Part shown: in pieces, positions 47,630-59,398 of the stretch
How positions within the stretch are numbered: the first letter of the stretch is position 1
How the letters are laid out: every line of letters begins with the position of its first letter
Source of the DNA: Prunus persica
Lineage: Eukaryota; Streptophyta; Magnoliopsida; Rosales; Rosaceae
NCBI RefSeq assembly: GCF_000346465.2
Contig: NC_034010.1
Coordinates: 20,552,335-20,616,334, forward strand
DNA length: 64,000 bases
Reading direction: 5' to 3'
The notes under the pieces: model-generated
Told to the model about the DNA's origin: nothing
The model's database searches: none
Seen by the model: the letters and a program-made list of their open reading frames with translations, nothing else
Program-made: the position numbers and the translations under genes

Positions 47630-48719
47630 GAGGATCATATAGGATAACCATTAGATCATAAACTTATATTCTTACACAAAAAAGGGGGAAAACAAAAAAT
47701 GAAAAAAGCAGAAGAAAAAAAAATAGATTTATTCTTTTAAAATAAATTGGTTTCCATGCTAAGGAAACCAGGTTTGAGGGATGATTGTGCTTGGAGGTGG
47801 ACTCTGATGCTAAGCTTCTGGTGGTGCTGCACATAATGTTGAAGCTATCATTCATGATATCACGTAGTTGGGGTGTGTCATTTTTTATGAACATTAGGAG
47901 GGCAGTTTGGGCAGGTAATAGGGGTGGCTCATGAGTTTTTTTTTCGGGTGAATCGAGTCTAGGATTTACCCTTCGCACCCCACCCTATCTCATGCCATGG
48001 GTGACTCATGAGTTTTTGGCTTTCCATGCCTCTGCTAGTACTAATTGGCTTGAATCTCCCCAATATTGGGTACTTTCTTTTCTTTACATGGATGTAGCAA
48101 GCTGCAATCTGTTCTGTTATATAAATTCTTTCCATCTTTTTTAATCATTTAAAATCGTTTCTATCGTTTGCTTCAAACAAAGAGAGGGAGGGGAAGCAAG
48201 GAAATACCTCAAATAGTTTCAGAGCATTTATCTTTGCAACCGAGATCATATGTGAGATTCTCCAACCCGAATACCGGTTGTATATAAACAAAAACCAAAA
48301 AATAAACAGGCAGAGGGGGTGTACTTTTAAACTAAGAATATGTTACACATAACTATTAGACTCTGAAGAACATGATATTTAAAAACTTCTGCCAGCTAAC
48401 TGACGACAGATGCTCTGCATTTCATGCAAGCATAACGGCTCAGGAAATAACACTGGAGAATTTGTCTTTGAAAAATAAGATACATCAAGATGAGATAGTC
48501 CAATAGTATTTCGTGGTCATATATATATGCATCACAATCATTTCAAGAAGCCAATTAATATGATCCCTATTACAATACAGTCTTATTGCTTGCAAAGCTC
48601 CAATGCAGCAATTTAGCGGAGCAACAATCTAATGCAGAAACCAAAACAATCTAAAAACTACAGAATTTTATATTCCTGCTCAGCCATGGCATTAGAATAT
48701 TAAGCACTCTGAGGAGAAG
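47630..48719. other. Convergent 3' region between fructokinase and SOC1
   Basis: Holds the 3' UTRs of both genes, which run toward each other. GAGTTTTTTTTTCGGG and CATGAGTTTTTGG flank a doubled phrase (TGGCTCATGAGTTTTT at 47925, TGACTCATGAGTTTTT at 48002). No gene recognised. Confidence 0.55.
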
Positions 48720-51700
48720 CTAGCGCTTCATTCTTCTTTCTGGCAGTCCAATGAACAATTCAGTCTCAACATCAGAACTTGGACTACTTTCAGTGTAGGC
48801 TAAGTTTTCTCTTTGCTCATTTGATGCTTTCCTTGGTTGGATTTTACCACACTACAAAGAAGAATAAAAAATTGTTTTAACATATATTGAGTTTTTCGGT
48901 TTCTTGGAAGCAGATTCGTCTTGTCCAACAATTTAGCTTTGAATGCATATCCATGACATCATAAGGATGAAAATGAAAACAGAAAAAGTTTATTTATATA
49001 TAAAATTAAGAAATTGAGAGGAGGCACTTACCTTCTCAATTAGTCTTTCATTTTCAGCTGCTAGGGCTTTCCCCTGAATTTCATAAAAAAATAAAATAAA
49101 AAATAAAAAAAGGCGTCATATTTAGTTAGCTAGCACAAGCACAAACTTTGGGAATATAGAACAACAAACAGCCCATAATTTTTTTTTAACTTTTTATTGT
49201 GGCAGTTTACCTTTTCTCTCAGTTGGTCAATCTGTTCCTTGAAAACTTGAGTCTGGAGTATTAGGCAAAAAAACAAAACGTAGGTTAAATATCCATTTAG
49301 TAAAAATGAGACTGTTACTGTCAGATTCTATTGAAAAATGCAGCACAACGTTTGGTTTAAGATCAACCTTTCTTGCTCGAACGTTGCTCACGCTCCTCTC
49401 CAACTGTTGCTCAATTTCTTGTAGCTCTTCAATAGTGCATGATCCTAGACCCTCTCCCAAGAGCTTCCTGAAGCAATTGCAATGCCAGGTTCAGAAAGAG
49501 GCGCTTTACAAAAGAAGAGTGAAAAAAAAAAAAAAAACTGACTATTTCAACTACGGCGTGTTATAAGATACAAGAAAAGTTTCAGATGAACCGTTTTGAT
49601 ACTTCAAGAAGCTCTATCTGCTTCATCATGCTAGATGATTCTTGCTTCAGGTGCTGCACAACAATTCAAATGCAAACTCATCAGAAAATCAAGAGAAGAA
49701 AAATCTAATGCACTTTCATATGATTTGTTTAGAGTTCAGGGTTCAAAATGTGCGGCCAGTTCACTCCAGTCAAATTTTGGAAGAAAGGTAATGGTTTCCA
49801 AGAATTCACCTGCATATTTTGGTCAGTGGAAACGGATTTGTTGCTGGTATGGTTGTCTTTTGTATGCTTCTGATAACGTTCTATGGTTGTCTGCATGCTG
49901 AGTATTAAAACCAATGTATTCAAATGAACAAATCCTGTACATATTATCTAAAAAGATGTGTTTCATAGAATTAGAGATCACATGGCATTGTAATATGGCA
50001 AGCCAAAAAGGCGTAGGAAAATATATGGTAGTTCATCGTTTCCTCTATTGCTAAAACATTGACATACACTGCTCGTGGTTTTGATAGTAGTAGTAGAACA
50101 CTGCTTGGGAAAACTGACTTGGGGTTTATTATGACAAGTAAAAGAACGAGAGAATTAATATAAATGAGTAAAAACAAATAAGGCAATCACAAAGAACATA
50201 GAGAATTACATTAGGTGGTTTGAATTTTATGTTAGGCCAGATTAGTTATGAATGAGAATATCAATCAAACTCAAGCAACACAGAATGAATCGGAAGATAA
50301 AATAAAATGAACATGAAGAATTTAACGTGATCCAAAATATGCCCACGTTCATAGGCAAGGATGAAAATATCTGCCGATGCATCATTATATCTCGAATCTG
50401 TTTTTCAAGACAACTACAGCCTTCAACATAGCAAAAATGCTTGATTTCCACAAAATACTGATTTGAAAAAAAAAATGGAAAAGGAAGAAGAAGCAAGGAT
50501 GACACACTCAACCCTAATAATTTCCTAAAAGTACCAATCTAGAGGAAGAAGAAACAAGGATGACACACCACAAAATACCAATCTATGACAACTTCAGCAA
50601 TATAATTGGGTTGACAGAATTTGATTCAAGGTGGAAATTGCTGGATATTGTTTCACAAATTCTTAATCTGGCTTGGTCCATATGGTAAACTTTGTGTTTT
50701 AGTGAATTATTTGTTTGGCTTGGGTAGAAAAGATTGTATTCCTTGTCATCAAACAAGGAAATTCTGACCCAAATGCAATCACTTCATACATTTCCAGGAC
50801 ACAGAAACCTAATGATGATTTGTGTGTTGATATCTACTGGTGATTATTTGGGTTTATGTATCTACACTCCTATGATTTTATGTGACTTAAATTAGAGTTT
50901 AAATCCAAACCATCTACCTACTAATGTTTACCTTATTTTGTTCAAACTTGGAAAATACATTACAAGAGAAAGATAAGAATCTGGACATGCATGACACATC
51001 ATTTCATGGCATGGCAATTAACTCTACTTTGGCAAAATATGTAGATAATACAAGACATAATGAGTGACTCTAGGAGCCTATGTCCTATATGGCGATTACA
51101 AAATCTGTCACGGGCACAGCTATGACATAAAAGTGTAAAGTACATTGTTGTCTTTCTCTCTATCTCTCTCTACCTTTCACACAATCGTCCAAGTTATTTA
51201 AAGCTTTCCAACTAAAAAACAAGTTACTTTATGAGCACAGTGCTCCCAAAACTGCTACTGCTATAACAGCCCTACCATGCAAGTGGTGGAAAGTAGCTAG
51301 GCAGAGTAACAGTATAGTAACTGACTATTAAATAGATTGACAAGATATGCATATATTGCAGTCAAGTGTTTACTGAACTTTGCATTTGGTTCACAGAAGA
51401 AAGTGATAAAAAAAAACCCTTAATTAAATCCCTAATGCCTATGGAATCCATCATAGAAACAGGTTATCAGAATGTCTACACATGTATAATAGTCTACATT
51501 AGAAGGGAAGGGGGTATTTCTCACACACACACACCGCTAAGGTATTATGAGAATTTGAACTTAATACGACGTATGTAAGTTAATGCCTTTTTTCACTAGG
51601 CTAGACCGCTTGGGCAACATATATAGGAGGTTTAGTTATAGACAAACATAGAAACCCTAGTTGCTGTACAAATAACATCCAAACTGTTTGCATAAATTTC

Positions 51701-53430
51701 CGAAGTTAACTATTAAAAAGCTCTGGAAATACTACAAAACACTACCTAAGGGGATCCTAAACTAAATAAAAACTATAATGGGGACAAGTTCATGTACTAC
51801 ATTATGAATACTAGCCTCTCTGTACGCGCTTTCGCGCATGCGAGAGGTTTTTTTTTAAAAAAATTTAAATTTATTTTAGAATTAAAAAAGATAATGGATA
51901 TTTGTGTTCCATAAAAATAGGACCCATTATCTCAATTTTCTTTTAATTTTAATTTTTTTAATATGAAAAATTGTGAATTTACCATATTATCATCATTTAA
52001 TTAATAATTTCAATTCTTAATGTTTGCATTAACCAAGGGCATTTTCTGGTATTTTGAATGTTTCACCATTCTCTGCCTTTTGCTTTATATATATAGATAA
52101 ACGTATGCATGAAAAGAAGGATAATGATCTTTCAAATGTGAAACATGTCATCAATCAGGATACTGTATACAAATACACGTATATATCATGATGTGAAGGA
52201 TAATGATCTTTCAAATGCGAAACATGTCATCAATCAGGATACTGTATACAAATACACGTATATATCATGATGTGAGTGATGTTAATCATCTTTTCTGAGG
52301 CCATATACAGTGCATTATAAAAGTAAATTGTTTCACCTTTTTTTCGTACATATTTTCATGTGTATTCATTTTGAGTCTTATTTGATAGATCTCAACAAAT
52401 ACACTCTAATAATACAAATTTTATGGAAAACATACATGTATATATGTGGACTGAAATTCATGTTTCTTTAAAGCTGTTTTAGAAAATACAAATCTTATTT
52501 TAGTTTTTTTTTTTAAATAAAATTTTGCATGCACTCATCACCTTTTATCAAATAATGTTGAGAAAAAAGTGAAGATGATGCATTTGTGTCTCAATACATT
52601 TTCCTGATATGCTAGACTAAATAATATTATCTCCCAATTTAAATAAAATAAAATAAATAATTACTGTGCACTGGGATCGATTATAATTGTAGGAAAATGG
52701 ACATCTAGAATGAAAATGATCATATCTCAAAGTTTGGACGAAAAAACTGATGTGGTAGGTAATGTCTATTCTCTATTCTCTCGCTCTTCCCACATATTTG
52801 TCCTCTCTTGTTAATTAAAATTACAAACAATAAAAAAACTTAATCAAAGCATTAATTGTGATTAAGCCAGGTTTGTTTAATGTAAATCTTTTCGTACATT
52901 ATTCTTCCTTCAGTTTCTGCGGATGAAGAAACCCATTAGTAATTGACAATAGCAAGGCAAACTCAGTGGAAGGAAACTAGATTACTGTGCCACTTGTTCA
53001 AAGGTTACTATAAATAGAAATGCAAGTACTAACGAAAAACAAATATGCAACTTAGAAGGAAAAGGAAAAAAGGACTTCATATATAAACCTACAAACAAAC
53101 CTCGATCGTACAGACCATTATTTATGTATGCTTGACAGTGATTATATATATTAATACTGGATCTATTAATTCTCATTCATAAAAAAGAACATTGATATAA
53201 ATATATATATATATATATATATATGTGGGGAAGCTTCTAAATAAATACCTCGAACTTGCAAATTCATAGAGCTTTCCCCTTGGAGAGAATATTATGAGCG
53301 CAACCTCAGCATCACAGAGAACTGAAAGCTCAAAGGCCTTCTTTAGAAGACCACTTCTCCTCTTTGAGAAGGTGACTTGGCGGCTGGTGGCGTTCTCTAT
53401 GCGCCTCATCTGGGTTTTTCCTCTCACCAT
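48720..53430 (-). CDS. SOC1: MADS-box transcription factor SOC1 (AGL20 clade)
   Basis: Seven exons, 53430-53249, 49897-49810, 49653-49592, 49467-49368, 49252-49211, 49073-49032 and 48851-48720 (182, 88, 62, 100, 42, 42 and 132 nt), join in phase to 215 residues. It is a nuclear MIKC factor that integrates photoperiod, vernalisation and gibberellin signals to trigger flowering. The MADS domain opens [20 protein letters not shown]. The K domain carries [17 protein letters not shown], and the clade-defining SOC1 motif [11 protein letters not shown] is at 199-209, before ERRMKR. Where most relatives have [10 protein letters not shown] it has [10 protein letters not shown]. Intron 1 is 3.35 kb and holds a small Helitron and a 79-bp duplication. 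An 81-bp intron is possible in the leader (53542-53462), and a (CT)n tract lies further upstream on the sense strand. AGL14, AGL19 and AGL42 are the alternative relatives; the position next to AGL6 supports SOC1. Confidence 0.93.
51811..52097 (-). mobile_element. Non-autonomous Helitron, 287 bp, in SOC1 intron 1
   Basis: Read on the minus strand, it starts TCTATATATATAAAGC after an A and ends in a GC-rich hairpin followed by CTAG and then T. The hairpin pairs CCTCTC (51815-51820) with GAGAGG (51842-51847) around a GCGC-rich core. TC at the 5' end, a hairpin plus CTRR at the 3' end, insertion between A and T, and no target duplication are the Helitron rules. The interior is AT-rich and non-coding. 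Confidence 0.72.
52116..52273. repeat. 79-bp tandem duplication in SOC1 intron 1
   Basis: Two head-to-tail copies (52116-52194 and 52195-52273) that differ at about one base (AAATGTG versus AAATGCG). Each holds CATGTCATCAATCAGG and a run of TACACGTATATATCATGATG. They lie 18 bp from the Helitron. Confidence 0.92.
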
Positions 53431-53461
53431 TTTTAACAGAAGGAAGCGCTCTCAGCTTTCA

Positions 53462-53542
53462 CTGCACAAATCTATTCAGAACACAATGTGTCAAAAAGGG
53501 ATAAGAGTTGAGGAGAAGGTGAAGAAGTTAACTGAATCTTAC
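53462..53542 (-). other. Possible 81-bp intron in SOC1 5' UTR
   Basis: On the minus strand the donor TTGG|GTAAGATTC and acceptor TTTGTGCAG|TG frame 81 bp, ending 31 bases before the ATG. Both sites fit plant consensus. Without transcript data this is a prediction. Confidence 0.4.
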
Positions 53543-53746
53543 CCAATAGGTAAAGTTAACCCAAGAAGCTTTTTTTGGGTTTGTTTTGTGGAAGAGAGAG
53601 GTTTTGTGACTTGTGGGTAGGACTTGGAAAGATGATAAAGATGAGGTTAAATATATTGGATCCTCTTCTTCAATTCAAATGGGTTTCAATATATATAGAA
53701 TTTGTGTAAAGGAAATATGAGTTCGTTAATCAAAATGAAGATATGA

Positions 53747-53750
<4 letters not shown>

Positions 53751-53785
<35 letters not shown>
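53751..53785 (-). repeat. (GA)n tract upstream of SOC1
   Basis: About 17 GA repeats, reading (CT)n on the SOC1 strand, some 320 bp upstream of the ATG. Confidence 0.88.
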
Positions 53786-53786
<1 letters not shown>

Positions 53787-56700
53787 CAAAGGGGAAGAAT
53801 TGAGTGCTAAGAAATTGGCCCCAAATAGCCTCTTGGTTACAAACAAAAGAAGGAAGAAGAAGCCCAAAATGGAAAGAACAGAAACTAAAAGAGACCTTCT
53901 CAGGTTTGTGAGCAAAGACTTTGGACTAGACCCTGAAAAATACAAATATATATATATTACATAAAATAGGTGGGTTTTTGTGATTGATTGATTCAACTCC
54001 AAGAACCAAAAGACAAAGCAAAACAGAAAACTTCTTCAGCTCAAATCTCCTCAACAAGCCAAATAGAGAAAAACAGAGTTTAAAGGGAGCTGAGCCAATT
54101 TTCTAAATATGCAAAAAGAAACCCAGAAAGAAGCTATGGACAAATAAGAGAGGAAGAAGATGCCAAAGAAGGAAAGAGAGAGAGAGATGAGGAGGATTGA
54201 GAGAGGAAAACCACAAAGACCCAGAAATTATAGAGAGAGTAGGAAGGAAGATTTTGAGATTGATTGACCTTTACTTGGGCTCACACACCACCAAGCTAAG
54301 CACAAGCTGTACCTACCTTTGCTTTTTTTCCCATATATATCTTCATTAATGTCTTTATTTTCCTCCCTTAGAACCCCACCTTGAAAAAGAAACATAAAAA
54401 TATACTATAATAATATATAAATCAGCGGTTGGCAACAAAAAAGCCCCATATCCTTTGCTTGTTTTGGTAAAACCCACAAAACTGACCAGAAAAAGAAATT
54501 CTGGACACAAAAGGCAAAAAAACACTCGACTATGAGAAAGGAAGCAGCTTCCTCTCCCCTTTGGTTCATGAAAGTCTCTCAGACACAAAACCAAGTCCTC
54601 TTTCTCTCTCTCCTCTATCTCTATGTGATATATTAAATAAATATATGCCACTTTATATATATATATATATATATATTTATTTATTTATTTATCTTTAATG
54701 ATTATTTATGTATTTAGTTTTGTGTTCTTGTGACAAGAGGGCTGATAGAAAAATCAAAAGCAAAGAACGAAAAAGAAAAGAAAAAAAGGGTGTGGAGTTA
54801 AAAATGGCAAGGATAGTACAATGTTAGCAACACGTCAACATCGTCCGTACAACTACGTACCCATTGGACCAATCAGAAGTCGAAAACGCAACAAGCCTGT
54901 ATCATTAACTTTCCTTTTCAAAATGAGGGGTGCAGTCCCCACAGGCCACCACCTTTGTCTGGCATACATCACATTTTGCCCTTTTTCCCACTTTTTTTTT
55001 TTAATTTTTTTTTTAATTTTTTTTTTATTAGTTTTTAAGACCACAAAAAAATCATTGAATTAATGCATCTGGGTGGATGACGTGGAGCCAAAGCCTTATG
55101 GATGTGAACCTGACGTGTTTTTATTTTTTTCTTTGGTAAAGAATGAATCTGAAGCTAGGCCTCTACACAAAGGAAAAAGCCTAGTCATAGATTAGCCTAA
55201 TTAAGAAAGGATTGTTAGGTTTTTTCTGTAGAGTTTGATTTATTTTTTTCTTTTTTATGATTGCTTTCTAATGATATGGATGTGACAACGAAAACACAAA
55301 CAAATGGTGTACACGGCTTGTAAATAAATTGAATTTGTTTAACCTTTCTCTTTGACATAAGGTTACATGGCACGGCATGAAAACGAAATTATGTACCCTT
55401 AGCACATGGGTGATATGGTTTTTTTCATAACTTTTTTTCTTTTTTTTTTTTAAATGAAGATGAGTTTTTATATGTGGTTGCTATAAGAGAGACCGACATG
55501 TGATAATTATATGAATATTCTTATATGCTGAATTTTGTGTTATTCTTTGAAATGCATTCATTTAAATCTTGGAGTGCTACCGTAAAATTCGAGGAAAAAG
55601 AAAAAGACAAAGAAAACAATAATTTGCCTTATCCTTTGAACAGCAAGAAAAAGGAAGATAAGGAATAAAACAATAGTCATACATCCATAAACCCTCAAGT
55701 GAAGGGTGTTTTACCAGTATGAATTGCATGAATGTTCAATCACATGGATGTAATTCAATAAAACACTTATCTTCTTGTAGGGGTTATCCTAATCTGATCT
55801 CATAATTTGAATCGTACATGTTCAAGTCCCATTATGATGTCATGTATATACTTTTTTAAATCAACCAAATTAAACAAACAGTTATGCGTGGCACAAAGTT
55901 CTTCAACGAACGTCTTTTCTTTCATGAAAATAATTTTTTCATATCATTGACCTTATTATGTTTTAACGTTATTTGTAAAGGGCTTATAGCTCAAGTAGTT
56001 AAGCGCATTAACCCTTGTAGTCGATATCCTAACCTCGATTCTCAACTCATATCCCCTCACCCCTTAGACTAACCATAAGAAGTTATTATCTTAACATAGA
56101 ACATTATATTGACTTTCAACCAAAAGTGTGTATCACAAAATTCAAACATAATCCTTTATAATTGAAAGTTCAATAACAAAACTTAAAACTAGAAAAGTAA
56201 CCATGAGTTCGTGATACAAGGACCTAGATTAAAAGTATATGTTTTTTTTAATATCTAATTAAAAAATTATAAGTGGGGATCAACAGTAGCTAGCTAGGCT
56301 TCTGTGGAAGGGATTTTTCTCTTTCTTGTGTGAGCGAAAGGATAATGTGAAAATGGCAGCAAAGCCAGCCATTTGTTGCTCTGGAGATCTTTTATCAGAA
56401 AAACAATGCTTCTTTTTGCACAACACAGCCATTGGACGCTGCAAAGACAAATTTTACTTAAAAAATTGTTTCACTTTTGTATACCAAACCCTTACCAAAC
56501 TTTTATACCACAATTTCAAATCCTCGAACACTTAAGAAAATAAATATGCCTTTCTGGCCCATGAACAAAACGACATATATACCTTGTATTCATTTTAAGC
56601 GGCCATGGCCAAAATAGAAATGAGGCCCTTAATTTCTCTTTGCATGTAATCATAATTTAACAAGGAAAAAAATTTAACACATGTATTTTCTTTTTTGCTT

Positions 56701-57196
56701 GAACATAGTAGTTTAATTGAACTAAAATAACAAATGTAATAAGGTCTAGGTCATGGTTATCGTCGTTGAGGAGGTCGAATGGATTGACTGAAGCTTTGCT
56801 GTTCAGCTGGGCTTCTTCTTCTTCGTGGTCTGACTGATTCTACAGTTGGTCATATTCTTGTTCCTTCAAAACTTTCTTCAACAACCGACTCGACATTGCC
56901 ACAAAATCCCTTCCCGATTCTCTCAAATTCTCAACCTTCACAATCATTTTTTTTTAAAAAAATTACTATTATTTAATAGATTAAAGTTAATTTTTTTAAA
57001 TTACAAATTTGCCCTTAATATTGAAGGAAAATTGGGTGTACATTCAAAAATTGATAGCGAGTCACAAATTGACCTATTTCATATAGTTTAAGTCCTTGAT
57101 TTAACGAAAAGAAAGTCTAGGGGATAAATTGACAATCATGATATAGCTCAGCGGAAAAACAACATATCAGATAACTCTAAGTACAATATATAATGT
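53786..57196. other. Intergenic, SOC1 promoter side
   Basis: No coding region recognised. It holds purine-rich sequence (53850-54250), a (TA)n/(TTTA)n block (54655-54692), poly(T) stretches (54990-55027), and a tRNA-like phrase near 55980. Two TATA-like sites for SOC1 are possible on the minus strand (near 53690 and 54338); I cannot choose between them. Confidence 0.5.
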
Positions 57197-57332
57197 GTGA
57201 TTCTATTACTAATATCATCGATGCCTTTTGTGACAAAATCTCACACATATTGGGGTACGCAGGTGGTTAAGTTGAGGGACGATATCGGTGTTGCTATTAG
57301 TAGGTTGATAGTCCATCTCTATATATTTTAAT
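57197..57332. repeat. Direct repeat, left copy, flanking the hAT nest
   Basis: GTGATTCTATTACTAATATC...GATGCCTTTTGTGAC...ATCGGTGTTGCTATTAGTAGG...GTCCATCTCT recurs, roughly 70% alike by eye, at 59264-59398. Both copies have the same orientation. Immediately after, CCCAATATGTGGTGTTCACG and CCCAATACGTGGTGTTCAAG repeat about 41 bp apart. Confidence 0.6.
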
Positions 57333-57500
57333 ATAGTGGTATCGTAGTGAGTTGATTAACTGGGCCTTTACCCTTAACCTTTGCCCAATATGTGGTGTTC
57401 ACGTATTGAGATTGAATGTTTCACATTACCCCATACCCAATACGTGGTGTTCAAGTGTTGGGCTGCAATGATAAGCAGTAGTCAGGTTTTTGGTTGCAAT

Positions 57501-59150
57501 TAGAGGTGTCAAATAGGCTGAGCCGGCCTGACCTGTTTAGAGTCGATCCATTTAATAAACAAGTCGTGCAGGGTTTGTCTATTTAGGAAAATCATCAATC
57601 CCGATCTGAGCTCACGGCCCAAGCCCATATGGTCTTGGGCTGTGCTCATGTCGGGCCACTAAACGGGCCGACGCTAAATTTGACTTATGTACTGCATTTG
57701 TCTTGTAATTTTTTTACAAATTCTTTTAAATCTTTTTTACAACTATATATATACTAATAAGCTTTTTTTTTTTTTTTTTTTTAAAGGTCAATAACTTTAT
57801 TTAAAGTACATTTAAATAGAAAATTGCTAGATTATTGTTTGGGTTTTAAAAATTGAAACTTGAAAAACAAAATTATTATTTTACATATAAAGAAAACATT
57901 ACTTTTTAATATATATTTTATTAGAGAAAAGAAATAAACTTAAATTTAAGATATATATATATGTAATAATATTATGTCTTATTTTTCTCTAAAACATGTA
58001 TAATTTAATAAATGGGCTTTAAATGGGTCGGTCTGTTGGATTTCGGATCGGCACGATCCGCAACGGGCTACGAAACTGGCCCAACCCATTGGACCTAATT
58101 ACCTCATCCCAACACGGCCCAAAGATACTGACCGTGTTGTGTTAGGCCTAGAGGTGTCACACGGGACTAGCCGACCCAGCATGGCACAAACCCAGCTAGT
58201 TTAAATGAGGCACGACACAAGCACGAATATTAGTGGGTCGTGCTCGGCACGACACGAAAGTAAACCGAATCGGAATAAAAAATGATGTCCACTGAACCGG
58301 GCCAGCTAGTGGCCCGACATGGGTCGGGCTTGGCTCGAGCCCACTTCAAACATGGCCCAAGCCCGAGCCTGCTTCAAGCCCGGCCCACTTAACTCTTCTT
58401 TTTTTGTCTCAAAAGTCAAAATGCAATAATTTGACATCTAATGCCATTGTTTATATGTTTTTTTTTTTGTTTTTTTATAATCATAATCATATATTTGTTG
58501 TCTTTCATTTTGGGGAAATTACTTGGATCCTTAATTAATTAAACACATCAACTATCAACTGTAAATTAATTCAACAACTTTGGACTTAAAAGAGACAGAG
58601 TCAAAATTAGATTATAGGGTTGATATCTAATCAGTACATATGACATATATGCTTCTCTTATAATCAAAGTAAGACATTTCTTCACATATAAAATAATAAG
58701 TTGTTCAAAGTTGAAAAGTTGAAGTGGATTTTTTTTTTCAATTGGACACTTTTGGCCGACCCTCCCCTTACATGAGAAGCGTACATGTGTGCCTTTTCAA
58801 AGAGTCTATTTTAGGCTTAAGTGGCGTTACTGTTTTCTGATAAATTTGTTTATTGAATTCAGCAAAATTCAAATAGATTATAAAATATCTAAGCCTGGAA
58901 AATTCTTGGGCCCGAGTACGGCCCGGCCTGTTTCAATGTGGACCTGGGCTTTGGACCGGGTTGGGATCAATGGTTTTACTAAATGGGCCAACACGGCACA
59001 GTCGAATAAATTAAATGGGCCGGCTCGGCCATGCACAAATACGTTAAAGGCACGAGTTTAAATGTTGGGCAGCCCGTTTGACACCTCAAGTCGGGCCTTA
59101 CTTAAACGGGAAGTGCTCGTGCCTTGCTCGGGCCATGTTTGACACCTCTA
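57501..59150. mobile_element. hAT-like element (outer), TIR TAGAGGTGTC
   Basis: The left end TAGAGGTGTCAAA (57501) and the right end GACACCTCTA (59141-59150) are inverted repeats. The 8-bp flanks GTTGCAAT and ACTGCAAT match at 6 of 8. Subterminal GGGCCGGCC/GGCCCG-rich stretches alternate with AT-rich sequence, as in plant hAT non-autonomous elements. No transposase is encoded. An inner copy is inserted within. Confidence 0.65.
58149..59089. mobile_element. hAT-like element (inner), nested in the outer one
   Basis: Ends TAGAGGTGTCACACGGG and TTGACACCTCAA, the same TIR family as the outer element. The 8-bp flanks GTTAGGCC (58141-58148) and GTCGGGCC (59090-59097) match at 6 of 8. GGCCCGG-like and GGGCC-like subterminal repeats lie at both ends. 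No coding capacity. Confidence 0.6.
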
Positions 59151-59263
59151 ACTGCAATGATTGACTCTGATGTGGGATTTGTTGCAAGTGTGGCCCACTA
59201 TGTGGTGATCTCATGTGAATAAAGTCCTACATCGAAAACTTAATAAAATAAATACAATAAATA

Positions 59264-59398
59264 ATGAGTGGTTCCACTATTAATATCACCGATGCCTTTT
59301 GTGATAAAACATCATATCTATTGGTCTATGTATGTGATTAAGTTTAGGATAATATTAGTGTTAGTAGTAATAGACCGGTGGTCCGTCTCTTTGAAATT
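59264..59398. repeat. Direct repeat, right copy, flanking the hAT nest
   Basis: Partner of 57197-57332. It contains GATGCCTTTTGTGAT and GTGTTAGTAGTAATAGACC, in the same orientation as the left copy. Confidence 0.6.

Noticed and set aside
55975..56060. tRNA-like phrase (TAGCTCAAGTAGTTAAGCGC ... CCTCGATTCTCA)
   Set aside because: A-box and B-box likeness only; I could not form acceptor or anticodon stems, so a decayed SINE-type repeat is more likely.
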